A stretch of DNA of 64,000 bases from CAYSRJ01 sp964521865 (lineage in GTDB: Bacteria > Spirochaetota > B62-G9 > DRHN01). Below, in pieces: positions 8,893-16,619 of the stretch. The translations under genes were made by a program, and so were the position numbers. The notes under the pieces were generated by a model that saw nothing but the letters and a program-made list of their open reading frames with translations, was not told the DNA's origin and ran no database searches. Every line of letters begins with the position of its first letter. Positions within the stretch are counted from its first letter, which is position 1. The stretch is taken from contig CAZFTJ010000007.1 of the NCBI GenBank assembly GCA_964521865.1, positions 1 to 64,000 on the forward strand, read 5' to 3'.

Positions 8893-9771
8893 GTGAAATT
8901 GAGACATAGTTACGAGTATACAGTGTGGAGATGGTACGTGTTCCCCGCCCTGTTTTTGGTTTTACTGGTAGGCATAGGTCCTCTTTTTTATTCTCTGTTT
9001 ATAAGTACTCATCAGTATAACCTCGCGAAAGTGCAAATTCCATATAAATTCATCGGATTAAAGAATTACGCATTTTTATTTACCGATCCCCATGTGTGGA
9101 ATGCTTTCAAACTGACGCTGATATTCTCCACTGCATCTGTATCTCTCGAGCTCATATTCGGAACCTTCATGGCGCTGTTGCTTATAGATGTTGTGCGTGG
9201 AAGAAACGTATTCAGATCCCTTTTTCTTATTCCAATGGTTATTACACCTATTGCTGTCGGTCTTATGGGAAGATACATTTTTGACGATGCGGTCGGTATT
9301 GTAAATTGGGTTTTTCGCTTGCTCGATCTGCCAAGGATCATATGGTACGGAAATACAAAGAGCGCGTTGATCACCATGATAATTCTCGATGTATGGGAAT
9401 GGTCTTCATTCGTCTTTTTGATTGTGCTGGCCGGTTTAATGGGGATACCGAATGAATATTATGAAGCTGCGAAAGTAGAAGGCGCAGGCTTTTTCGCCAT
9501 CCTATTCAGAGTAACGCTGCCCACTTTAAGGAATGTTTACCTCCTTGCAATGCTGATCAGAATCATCGATACGTTTAAGGAATTTGACAAGGTCTATATT
9601 ATGACAAAGGGAGGTCCTGATTTTGCGACCGATCTGATTACAATACGAAATTATACTATTGCTTTCAAAGAATTCAACATTGGTTTAGGGTCTGCATTTT
9701 CTATTATAATTCTTATCGTGATGATTTTACTTGGAACATTTCTCATCAGAGTGGTGCAGAGGACAGATTGA
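8893..9771 (+). CDS. ABC transporter permease (sugar type, MalF-like)
   Basis: Inner-membrane permease of 292 residues with about six hydrophobic segments, the first at about residues 15-37. The cytoplasmic EAA loop that contacts the ATPase is visible as EYYEAAKVEGAGFFAILFRV. The start is GTG at 8893, preceded by AAGGAAGGG. It pairs with the permease that starts 37 bases downstream. Confidence 0.92.
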   Translation: MKLRHSYEYTVWRWYVFPALFLVLLVGIGPLFYSLFISTHQYNLAKVQIPYKFIGLKNYAFLFTDPHVWNAFKLTLIFSTASVSLELIFGTFMALLLIDVVRGRNVFRSLFLIPMVITPIAVGLMGRYIFDDAVGIVNWVFRLLDLPRIIWYGNTKSALITMIILDVWEWSSFVFLIVLAGLMGIPNEYYEAAKVEGAGFFAILFRVTLPTLRNVYLLAMLIRIIDTFKEFDKVYIMTKGGPDFATDLITIRNYTIAFKEFNIGLGSAFSIIILIVMILLGTFLIRVVQRTD

Positions 9772-9808
9772 TCTCTTGTGGAACACAACCGGCACATAAG
9801 GAAAGAAT

Positions 9809-10645
9809 ATGAAATATAAAACTGTTGCATCAATTCCCAAGTTTATATTAATCGGATTGTTGCTCGTATTATTTCTCTCACCGATAATTTTTCAGATAAT
9901 TTCCGGATTCAAAGATTTGGGTACAATTTATGACCCGGAACAGATCGTATCTTTGAAACACCTTACTGTAAAAGTGTGGAAAGATGCGGTAAGGCTTCAG
10001 AGATTTCTTTTCTATTTGAGAAATTCAATACTGGCGACCGTTATTTCAACAACTATTGTAATGTTATTTGCCATACCGGCGGCATTCGGTCTTGCAAAAT
10101 TAAGAATGAACGAGAAAACCAGACGAACTCTCTCCTTCGAATTTCTTGCCATGAGAATGCTTCCCGGCATTGCGGTTATAATTCCCATTTTTGTAGTATA
10201 TAAAAAAATAGGACTGTTGTACACGCTGCCCGGACTCATCCTCATCTATATTGTATTTAATATCCCGCTTGCAACATGGCTGCTTGAGGGATTTTTCAAA
10301 GAAGTACCGGATGAAATTTCAGAAGCAGCGAGGATAGATGGGTGCAGTCCGGGTATGGAGCTCACTAAAATTATAATTCCCTTATCTGCGCCCGGTCTTT
10401 TATCGGTAACCATTCTCACCTTTATTTTTATTTGGAACGAGTTTATGTTTGCTTCCGTACTGACGACTTCATCCTGCAGGACACTCCCTGTCTGGGCAGC
10501 GTATACAACCTATCAACATTTTATTGTAAATTATTCAATGCTGGGGATTTCTTCCACAGTCATGATTGTGCCCGTAATCATTTTTGCGATTCTCATGCAA
10601 AAGTATCTTGTCCGGGGCTTATCATTCGGTGCAATAAAAGAATGA
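9809..10645 (+). CDS. ABC transporter permease (sugar type, MalG-like)
   Basis: Second inner-membrane permease, 278 residues and about six membrane segments. The EAA loop reads EISEAARIDGCSPGMEL. It forms the heterodimeric channel with the preceding permease. The operon continues without a clear terminator into the degenerate Fe-S/flavin dehydrogenase genes, which suggests that the imported compound was once also a substrate of that dehydrogenase. Confidence 0.92.
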   Translation: MKYKTVASIPKFILIGLLLVLFLSPIIFQIISGFKDLGTIYDPEQIVSLKHLTVKVWKDAVRLQRFLFYLRNSILATVISTTIVMLFAIPAAFGLAKLRMNEKTRRTLSFEFLAMRMLPGIAVIIPIFVVYKKIGLLYTLPGLILIYIVFNIPLATWLLEGFFKEVPDEISEAARIDGCSPGMELTKIIIPLSAPGLLSVTILTFIFIWNEFMFASVLTTSSCRTLPVWAAYTTYQHFIVNYSMLGISSTVMIVPVIIFAILMQKYLVRGLSFGAIKE

Positions 10646-10667
10646 GAGCTCCGATTGGTGAGGCGTA

Positions 10668-10984
10668 ATGCGGATTACCGGCCATCCGATTCTGGATGAT
10701 CTTCCGGAACGGGAAAAAGTACATATAACTTTAACGGGAAAACGATAGAGGCTTTCGAGGGTGAGCCCATTGCTGCCGCCATGTTTGCAGCAGATATAAA
10801 AGTCCACAGGACAACCCCAAAATACCATGAGCCAGGGGGTGTATTCTGCAATCGCGGACGGTGCACCGATTGCATTATGAAGGTGAACGGGCGCCCCCAT
10901 GTGCGTACTAGTGTAACGAAGGTCCGGGATGGAATGGTTGTAGAATCAATTGAAGGTATCGGCCGATGGGAAAAAGGTGAATGA
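10668..10984 (+). pseudogene. Frameshifted [2Fe-2S] subunit of an HcnA/sarcosine-oxidase-like dehydrogenase
   Basis: The ATG at 10668 opens a frame reading MRITGHPILDDLPEREKVHIT and then stops at 10746. The matching continuation FNGKTIEAFEGEPIAAAMF is in the next frame and runs to a stop at 10984. Adding one T in the ACTTTA stretch at about 10728-10733 joins the two into one protein of about 105 residues. It would carry the [2Fe-2S] motif FCNRGRCTDCIM typical of HcnA, opine-oxidase and proline-dehydrogenase small subunits. One deleted base therefore inactivates it, unless it is a sequencing error. Its end overlaps the next start (ATGA), as in intact operons of this kind. Confidence 0.75.
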
Positions 10985-11025
10985 ACAATCAGCTCGTTGT
11001 CATCGGAGCAGGGCCGGCGAGTTGA
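10981..11025 (+). pseudogene. Remnant of FAD/NAD(P)-dependent oxidoreductase (first 14 residues)
   Basis: The ATG overlaps the previous stop (ATGA). The translation MNNQLVVIGAGPAS is the start of a dinucleotide-binding Rossmann fold (GxGPxG) as in HcnB-type flavoproteins. A stop follows at once, and the next 115 bases show no recognisable continuation in any frame, so nearly the whole gene of more than 1 kb is missing. This points to an internal deletion. Confidence 0.65.
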
Positions 11026-11140
11026 AAAAGGAAATTAATAAGAGATTGCGCTCTCTGCGGTCCGGCACATTTGGAGAAAAAAGGGACTTTGAAAAGGAAA
11101 ATATTTTTCGAGACTTTGCCAGCAGAGGAGCCCGGTGTAT

Positions 11141-11302
11141 ATGTTAAACAAGCTTCCCAATGACAGTTATAATGGAGTTTTATCTCTTGAGCGCATCAGG
11201 CGGCTGCCGGGATGTCCGGATGAGTCTGAATTGCCGTATCTGTTCCAAAAAAATATTTTGAGATCGTCCGTGCCATCCGTTATTAAATGGAAAAGCAATT
11301 GA
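11141..11302 (+). pseudogene. Probable remnant of an associated ferredoxin-like subunit
   Basis: A 53-codon frame containing GVLSLERIRRLPGCPDESEL. This resembles, from memory, the N-terminus of the small 4Fe-4S protein that sits between the flavoprotein and the BFD-like subunit in related dehydrogenase operons. The expected cysteine clusters are absent. It has no convincing ribosome site and overlaps the next frame. It may be debris only. Confidence 0.35.
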
Positions 11303-11622
11303 ATCGGGAAAAAATATTTGTATGCCGCTGTGAGGAGGTAACCGAAGATGAAGTTCGGGGGGCAATCCGCGCAGGAGCCGGTACGGCGGATGGAGTGAAG
11401 AGGGCTACAAGAGCGGAAATGGGGCTCTGTCGGTCTAAAACATGTTATCTTAATATAGTGCGTTTGCTTCATGAAGAGCGTGGTCTGCCTATGGAAAATA
11501 TAACACCCATGCTAATAAAAATACCGGTAAGACCCGACAGATTTGCCGGAATGAAGTTTGAAATTTCTAAAAGGTGCAGCTACAGGTTACTCGAAAAGTT
11601 CATTGGAGACTGGAATTTATAA
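11287..11622 (+). CDS. BFD-like [2Fe-2S]-binding subunit (possibly decaying)
   Basis: 111 residues. The BFD-like [2Fe-2S] fold is visible: FVCRCEEVTEDEVRGAI, then GLCRSKTC about 40 residues later, giving the four cysteine ligands of the Fer2_BFD domain. Such subunits carry electrons in multisubunit proline, sarcosine or opine dehydrogenases and in cyanide synthase. The frame is intact, but there is no clear ribosome site before the ATG and its partner genes are broken, so it may be expressed poorly or be on the way out. No catalytic FAD amine-oxidase subunit follows. Confidence 0.6.
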   Translation: MEKQLNREKIFVCRCEEVTEDEVRGAIRAGAGTADGVKRATRAEMGLCRSKTCYLNIVRLLHEERGLPMENITPMLIKIPVRPDRFAGMKFEISKRCSYRLLEKFIGDWNL

Positions 11623-11696
11623 CCTGATTTTTACGACATTTTCTTCCTTAAGAAGCGGGTAAAAATTCAATAAACCTTTGATAAAGGAGCAATAAA

Positions 11697-13049
11697 ATGG
11701 AAAAGTTGAGGGCAGGGTATGTTCCATTCGGTACACAGTACTATGAACCGGGGCGGCTCAAGGAAATCAGCGGGAAAGCCGAAAAGCAGCTCGAAGATGC
11801 GGGCATCGAGCTTGTTAAAACCGACCCCGTATTCGGCGAAGGCGAAGAGCCGGTGCGTGCGATACGTGAATTAAATACGGAAGACTGGGATTTCCTGATC
11901 GCAAATATCATCAACTGGATCGAGGTCCGTGGAGTGACCCGCGTGCTCATGGAGTTTCGCGATCGTCCCGTTGTTCTCTACAGTTTCGGCGGGTTTACCG
12001 AAGGCGACACACTTGTTTCTCCCGCTGCAGGTGCGGGCACTACAGCGATACGATATCCTCTCGAACGGTGGGGCTTCAAGTTCAAATATCTTTTCAACGG
12101 GCCGGATTCTCCAATGGATGTCGACGGCATCGTAAAGTTCGGCCGTGCGGCAAGAACGATAAATCTGCTTCGTCATGCGCGGGTGGGAATGATCGGGTGG
12201 AACGACATGGGACTGTACACGACGGGCTTCAACCCGGTTCGGCTGCGGGATATGATCGGCCCTGAGGTCGAAAGCATCGACATGCTTCAACTCGAAAGAA
12301 AGATTGAGGCTCTCGACCGCGGAGCGGTAAAGAAGGAGATCGCGAAGGTAACTAAGGACTGGGAGTATCCCCTCGGCAAACCGAGGGATGAGGTGATCGA
12401 ACGGGCGATTTGCATATACATGGCCACCGTCGAAATATGCAGGGAAAAGCGCTTCAGCGGTTTTTCCTACAAGTGTGTCGACGGGATAGACCTCGAGATG
12501 AACGCGACGCACGCCGTTCCGTCCGCACTCGTTGCGTCTGCCGGGTACCCGTACGTAGACGAAAACGACGTGGGCAACCTGGTGGCCGAGCTCATGCTCA
12601 AATGGATTTCCGGCAGACAGGTAATGTTCGTGGAACACTACGAGCACAACCCCGACTGGATACTGCTGGGTGAAGACGGGTACATACCGGACGAGTTTAT
12701 AGACGGCAAGCCGCAGATCAAGGATGTGTCGACCGCACTGCTCGGTGGGATTGCGCATTGTTCGAAAATGAAAACGGGACGGATGACTCTCGCCTGCCTG
12801 GCGGAAGACGACGCGGGCTACCGTATGCATATCGTCACCGGGGAGGGGAAACAGCCTCCGCAGTGGGTGGAGATGGGGGTGCCGCTTCCGTCGTGGCCGA
12901 GTGTGAAGTTTTACCCGGACGGGAGTGTGCGAAGAATACTGGACAACGTGATGTCCCAGCATTTTGCAGCGGTGTACGGCGATTATTCTCAGGAGCTTAT
13001 CGACCTCTGCTATCTGCTGGATATCAAGGCAATCGTCGAAACCGCGTAA
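11697..13049 (+). CDS. L-fucose/L-arabinose isomerase-family protein
   Basis: 450-residue protein resembling the FucI/AraA sugar isomerase superfamily, which interconverts aldoses and ketoses using Mn2+. Supporting features are the N-terminal alpha/beta domain (LIANIINWIEVRG), the conserved turn FGGFTEGDTLVSPAAGAGTT region and the C-terminal beta domain (HCSKMKTGRMTLACLAEDD). GGAGCAATAAAATG gives a good start. It is followed by an M24 homologue and an FGGY kinase, an isomerase-kinase order typical of pentose or deoxyhexose catabolism. The individual sugar cannot be named. Base composition is clearly GC-richer than the decayed region before it. Confidence 0.75.
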   Translation: MEKLRAGYVPFGTQYYEPGRLKEISGKAEKQLEDAGIELVKTDPVFGEGEEPVRAIRELNTEDWDFLIANIINWIEVRGVTRVLMEFRDRPVVLYSFGGFTEGDTLVSPAAGAGTTAIRYPLERWGFKFKYLFNGPDSPMDVDGIVKFGRAARTINLLRHARVGMIGWNDMGLYTTGFNPVRLRDMIGPEVESIDMLQLERKIEALDRGAVKKEIAKVTKDWEYPLGKPRDEVIERAICIYMATVEICREKRFSGFSYKCVDGIDLEMNATHAVPSALVASAGYPYVDENDVGNLVAELMLKWISGRQVMFVEHYEHNPDWILLGEDGYIPDEFIDGKPQIKDVSTALLGGIAHCSKMKTGRMTLACLAEDDAGYRMHIVTGEGKQPPQWVEMGVPLPSWPSVKFYPDGSVRRILDNVMSQHFAAVYGDYSQELIDLCYLLDIKAIVETA

Positions 13050-13106
13050 AGTGAAAACAGACCGGTTTTCGTCCCGAAAGGGAATACATGGCAGGAGGAA
13101 TGCGAT

Positions 13107-14204
13107 ATGACAAAACTTGAAGAGTTTGACGCGAAAATTGCAAAGGTCAGGAGGTTTCTAAATAGAGGCGGGTACACGGGTGTGTTGTTCGGCGCTCAGC
13201 ATAACTTTTCATGGCTGTCGTGTGGAGGAGACGACCAGATTATTCACGGGGCGGAGATGGGATTTGTAAATATACTCGTAACGATGGACGATGTATACCT
13301 GATCGCCAACAACATCGAGATGCCGAGGATCAGGGTGGAAGAGACCGCGGGAATTCATTTTAAGACCGTTGAGTATATCTGGACCGGTTCAATGGACGAG
13401 GATATCAGGGATGTTGTCGGCAGCGGGAGGCTGGCCGCAGATTTCGCCTACCCCGGCGCGGTCAACGAGAGCGCGAATCTGGCACTTTTGCGGGTGCCGC
13501 TTCTTGAGAATGAAGTTGAAAGATACAGGGAGCTCGGCAGTTTATGCGCCGCCGCGATGGACGAGACGATGTTTTCTCTGAAACCCGGTCTGGATGAGTT
13601 CGAGATACAGAGCGTCATCGGCGGAAGGCTTTTAGCCAAGGGTATTGTCCCGGTGGTGCTTCTTGTAGGGACGGACGAACGGGTCTTCAATTTCAGGCAC
13701 CCGATGCCCACATCGAAGAAGCTCGAGCGATACTGCATGGTCGTTATTTGCGCGCAGAAGTGGGGGCTTATCCTCAACATGACGCGCCTTGCGCATTTCG
13801 GGCAGCCTGAGCAGGAGATACGGAAAAAATTCGATTCCCTGTACAGGGTCGAAATGGCCTATATCACTGCAACCGTTCCGGGAAACAGCATGAAGGATAT
13901 TTTTGCAGCAGGAAAGAAGGTGTACGCGGATGAGGGCTGTTCGGGAGAAGAGCTGAAGCACTTTCAGGGCGGAACGTGCGGCTACCTGACAAGAGAACAG
14001 GGCTTGACTCCGGATGGGGAATATACGATTCAGGACGGCGAGATTTTCGCGCACAACCCGACTATAAAGGGAACGAAGCTCGAAGATTCTATTCTCGTGC
14101 GTGGAAAGAGCTTCGAAGTACTCTCTATGTCGGACAATTGGCCTGCGCGGGAGATTGAATACAACGGCGTGGTGCTGAAAAGACCCGAGTTGCTGGTGCG
14201 CTAG
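13107..14204 (+). CDS. M24 (Xaa-Pro aminopeptidase/creatinase) family protein lacking metal ligands
   Basis: 365 residues with the two-domain 'pita-bread' layout of the M24 family: a creatinase-type N-domain (about 1-130) and a catalytic-fold C-domain. In true peptidases the metal ligands are Asp, Asp, His, Glu, Glu. Here the segment VICAQKWGLILNMTR has Val/Ile and Asn where the two aspartates should be, and GGTCGY replaces the usual GHGIG histidine site. Only the late Glu positions (REQG, LEDSILV) look kept. So it is probably not a metallopeptidase. It may be a metal-free enzyme like creatinase, or a binding protein. It lies between a sugar isomerase and a sugar kinase. Confidence 0.85.
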   Translation: MTKLEEFDAKIAKVRRFLNRGGYTGVLFGAQHNFSWLSCGGDDQIIHGAEMGFVNILVTMDDVYLIANNIEMPRIRVEETAGIHFKTVEYIWTGSMDEDIRDVVGSGRLAADFAYPGAVNESANLALLRVPLLENEVERYRELGSLCAAAMDETMFSLKPGLDEFEIQSVIGGRLLAKGIVPVVLLVGTDERVFNFRHPMPTSKKLERYCMVVICAQKWGLILNMTRLAHFGQPEQEIRKKFDSLYRVEMAYITATVPGNSMKDIFAAGKKVYADEGCSGEELKHFQGGTCGYLTREQGLTPDGEYTIQDGEIFAHNPTIKGTKLEDSILVRGKSFEVLSMSDNWPAREIEYNGVVLKRPELLVR

Positions 14205-14230
14205 CAACATACCGTCTATGATACCGGCGG

Positions 14231-14262
14231 AGTATTTACAAGCTGCAGTATTTAAAAGCTGC
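14231..14262. repeat. Two tandem 16-bp units
   Basis: AGTATTTACAAGCTGC is followed directly by AGTATTTAAAAGCTGC, differing at one base. It lies in the 144-base gap before the FGGY kinase gene. It could be a recent slippage duplication or a pair of regulator sites; nothing else distinguishes these. Confidence 0.8.
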
Positions 14263-14348
14263 GGCCGCCGGGAGGATATTCGCGATACAGGCGGCTCTTT
14301 GTGTGCGGAAATACTCGGGGGAGCTGTACGAAACGAATGGAGGGGTTG

Positions 14349-15860
14349 ATGTATCTTACATTCGATGTAGGAACCACTTCGGTCAAAACGGCGCTCTTCG
14401 GCAGAGACGGCAGGCTGATTTACAAGGTAATAAACGATTACACTCTGAGCTCGCCTGAGAGCGGCTGGTACGAGGTGCAGCCTGAGGTGTACTGGAATGC
14501 GGTGGTTGACGGTTTCAGGGAGATTGCCGAAAAGAGCTCGGTTTCATTCGGGGAAGTGAAGTCTATTTCGGGCTGCAGTCAGGGAGAAACCGTTATCTTC
14601 CTCAATGGAGCGGGAAAAGCTCTGCGGCCGGCCCTGGTATGGTATGACAGCAGGGCGCGACAGGAGGCCGAGGAGCTGAACGATATTATCGGCAGCGGAG
14701 AGCTCTACGAAACGACAGGCCTTCAGGATTTTGACCCCATGTGGAGTGCACCGAAGATACTATGGGTAAAGAAAAACCAGAAGGATGTCTTTCGGAATCT
14801 CGGCCGCATAATGCTCGTCGAGGATTACATCGTGTACCGGCTCACAGGGGTGCCGCAGTCCTCGGCGTCTCTTCTGTCCACCAGCATGCTCGTTGACATA
14901 CACAGAAAAAAATACTGGGACAGAATGGTGGATGTTCTCGGCGTTCGGGATGTTTTGCCGCCCATCGTACAGGAGGGGAGCGTGGTGGAGCGTGTGGCCC
15001 CAAATGCTGCAGATGAGATCGGGCTGGGCAGAGATGTAATCGTGGTGAAGGGTTCGATGGATCAGAATACGAGCGCTGTCGGTGCGGGCAACATTGAAAG
15101 AGGCGTTATCACAGAAACGACCGGTTCCGCGCTTGCCATCGGTATTACAGTTGAAGAAAAAGACACATTAAAGAACATCGGGCTCCCCTGCCAGCCGCAC
15201 GCGATTCCCCGTCTGTACATATACATGCCGTTTGCACAGACCGCCGGCGCCGTGTACAAGTGGTTTCGAGATGTGTTCGGAAAAGAGGAAATTAAATCGT
15301 CGGGGAGTCTTGAGAAGGCTTTCGATGCGCTCAACAGGCTCGCAGAATCGGTCGGACCCGGCGCCGACGGTCTCGTTTTTCTGCCCTTTCTTGCAGGCGC
15401 ATCTTTTCCCGAAAACGACAGCTTCGCACGCGGAACATTTTACGGTATTACCCTGCGGCACAACAAGGCTCATTTTACTCGTGCGATACTGGAGTCGATC
15501 GGTTACATGCTCAAGAAGATACTGGGCATCGTGGAAAGCGCGGGAATAGAAGTGCAGGAGGTCCATTCGATGGGTGGAGGGGCGCGTTCCGACCTCTGGC
15601 TGCAGATCAAGGCGGATATCTGCGGGTGCCCTTTTGTGAAAATGATGGAGGAAGAAACCTCCACGCTCGGTGCAGCTATTCTTGCCTCGGTTCGAACGGG
15701 AGATTACGCTTCATATGAAGAGGCGGTCAAGGCGATGGTCAGGACAGGGAAACGGTTTGTGCCCGATTCGTCGAATGCTGCGTTCTATAAAAAAGGTTTT
15801 TTGTTGTACAGCGAGCTGTATGAGTATCTCAAGCCTCTGTTCAGGAAGCACAGGGAATAG
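14349..15860 (+). CDS. FGGY-family carbohydrate kinase
   Basis: Sugar kinase of about 503 residues in the xylulokinase/glycerol kinase fold. It has the N-terminal phosphate loop FDVGTTSVKTALF, the domain-2 nucleotide motif (KGSMDQNTSAVGAGN, then TETTGSALAIGI) and the C-terminal GGGARSDLWLQIKADICG. ATG 14349 has GGAGGGG 3 bases upstream; an ATG at 14337 is also in frame. It should phosphorylate the ketose made by the isomerase two genes upstream. The sugar is not determined. Confidence 0.93.
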   Translation: MYLTFDVGTTSVKTALFGRDGRLIYKVINDYTLSSPESGWYEVQPEVYWNAVVDGFREIAEKSSVSFGEVKSISGCSQGETVIFLNGAGKALRPALVWYDSRARQEAEELNDIIGSGELYETTGLQDFDPMWSAPKILWVKKNQKDVFRNLGRIMLVEDYIVYRLTGVPQSSASLLSTSMLVDIHRKKYWDRMVDVLGVRDVLPPIVQEGSVVERVAPNAADEIGLGRDVIVVKGSMDQNTSAVGAGNIERGVITETTGSALAIGITVEEKDTLKNIGLPCQPHAIPRLYIYMPFAQTAGAVYKWFRDVFGKEEIKSSGSLEKAFDALNRLAESVGPGADGLVFLPFLAGASFPENDSFARGTFYGITLRHNKAHFTRAILESIGYMLKKILGIVESAGIEVQEVHSMGGGARSDLWLQIKADICGCPFVKMMEEETSTLGAAILASVRTGDYASYEEAVKAMVRTGKRFVPDSSNAAFYKKGFLLYSELYEYLKPLFRKHRE

Positions 15861-15936
15861 CTTTGCATTTCAGTACGGCCGTCTTTTCCAGGAATGTTGC
15901 TCCCTGATGCGGAGATCGAGCAGGTTGACAGAGGCA

Positions 15937-16518
15937 TTACTGTAAATTCGCGTGTCGGGCGTTGATGGAATCGGGTGTTTCGTTTTTCCTTTCTGCGAGC
16001 ATGATGACGATCGTGTAGAACAGAACGTAGATGTTGAAGCCGAAAAGCGCACCCAGAAGGTTCTGGTTTTTTATGTCGCCTATTGTTCCAAGAGCCTTGA
16101 AGCCGGAAGATATGCCGAGTTTCTCGATGCAGACCATGGCGTCGGCCATCCCTCCAAGCGTCGATTCCCTGTCGGATGTCACCGCAAGAATCTTTCCGCC
16201 GAGTTTTCTGGCCTTCCGGGCGAGAGCGAGCATGGTTTTGGTTTCGCCTGACTGTGAGATCGCGATGAAGAGATCTTTTTCATCGAAGGGCGGGTTTATT
16301 TCATCGAATACGGTGTATGCCCTGAGGCCTACGTGATTGAGCTTCATCGAGAGTATCCTGCCGAACATTCCGGAATGTCCTATGCCGAGCACATAGATAT
16401 GTTTCGCACCGAGCATGAAGGTTACCGCATTCTCGAGCTCTGCACCATCTTTCTTTTCGAAAACTTCCCGAGCATTGAGGTAAAAATCCGAAAGTGTGTC
16501 CATAGAGCGCGTAGCCAT
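15937..16518 (-). CDS. SIS-domain sugar isomerase (6-phospho-3-hexuloisomerase-like)
   Basis: About 193 residues, a single SIS (sugar isomerase) domain. The phosphosugar-binding motifs are YVLGIGHSGMFGRILSMKL and FIAISQSGETKTML, and the size matches the HxlB/PHI type. It probably isomerises or binds a phosphorylated ketose in the sugar pathway. The ATG at 16518 is chosen because AAAGGGG stands 6 bases before it; a TTG at 16524 is in frame. It is convergent with the FGGY kinase gene, 76 bases away. Confidence 0.88.
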   Translation of the reverse strand: MATRSMDTLSDFYLNAREVFEKKDGAELENAVTFMLGAKHIYVLGIGHSGMFGRILSMKLNHVGLRAYTVFDEINPPFDEKDLFIAISQSGETKTMLALARKARKLGGKILAVTSDRESTLGGMADAMVCIEKLGISSGFKALGTIGDIKNQNLLGALFGFNIYVLFYTIVIMLAERKNETPDSINARHANLQ

Positions 16519-16619
16519 CGGCAACCCCTTTCAATCGATCATACCTGTGTGAGTTAAATTCCCGGGGCCGACATTCTGCCGGATGCAGGTTATCGGTCCC
16601 GGTATTATTAAGGAGGTTT

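Noticed and set aside
10781..10984. Independent small [2Fe-2S] gene starting at an internal ATG
   Set aside because: The start would cut off the N-terminal strand of the ferredoxin fold; that part is present just upstream in another frame, so a frameshifted longer gene fits better.
11871..12962. 363-codon open frame on the minus strand
   Set aside because: It lies fully inside the isomerase gene on the other strand, has no family motif and is rich in His/Arg/Pro as expected of an antisense shadow in GC-rich coding DNA.
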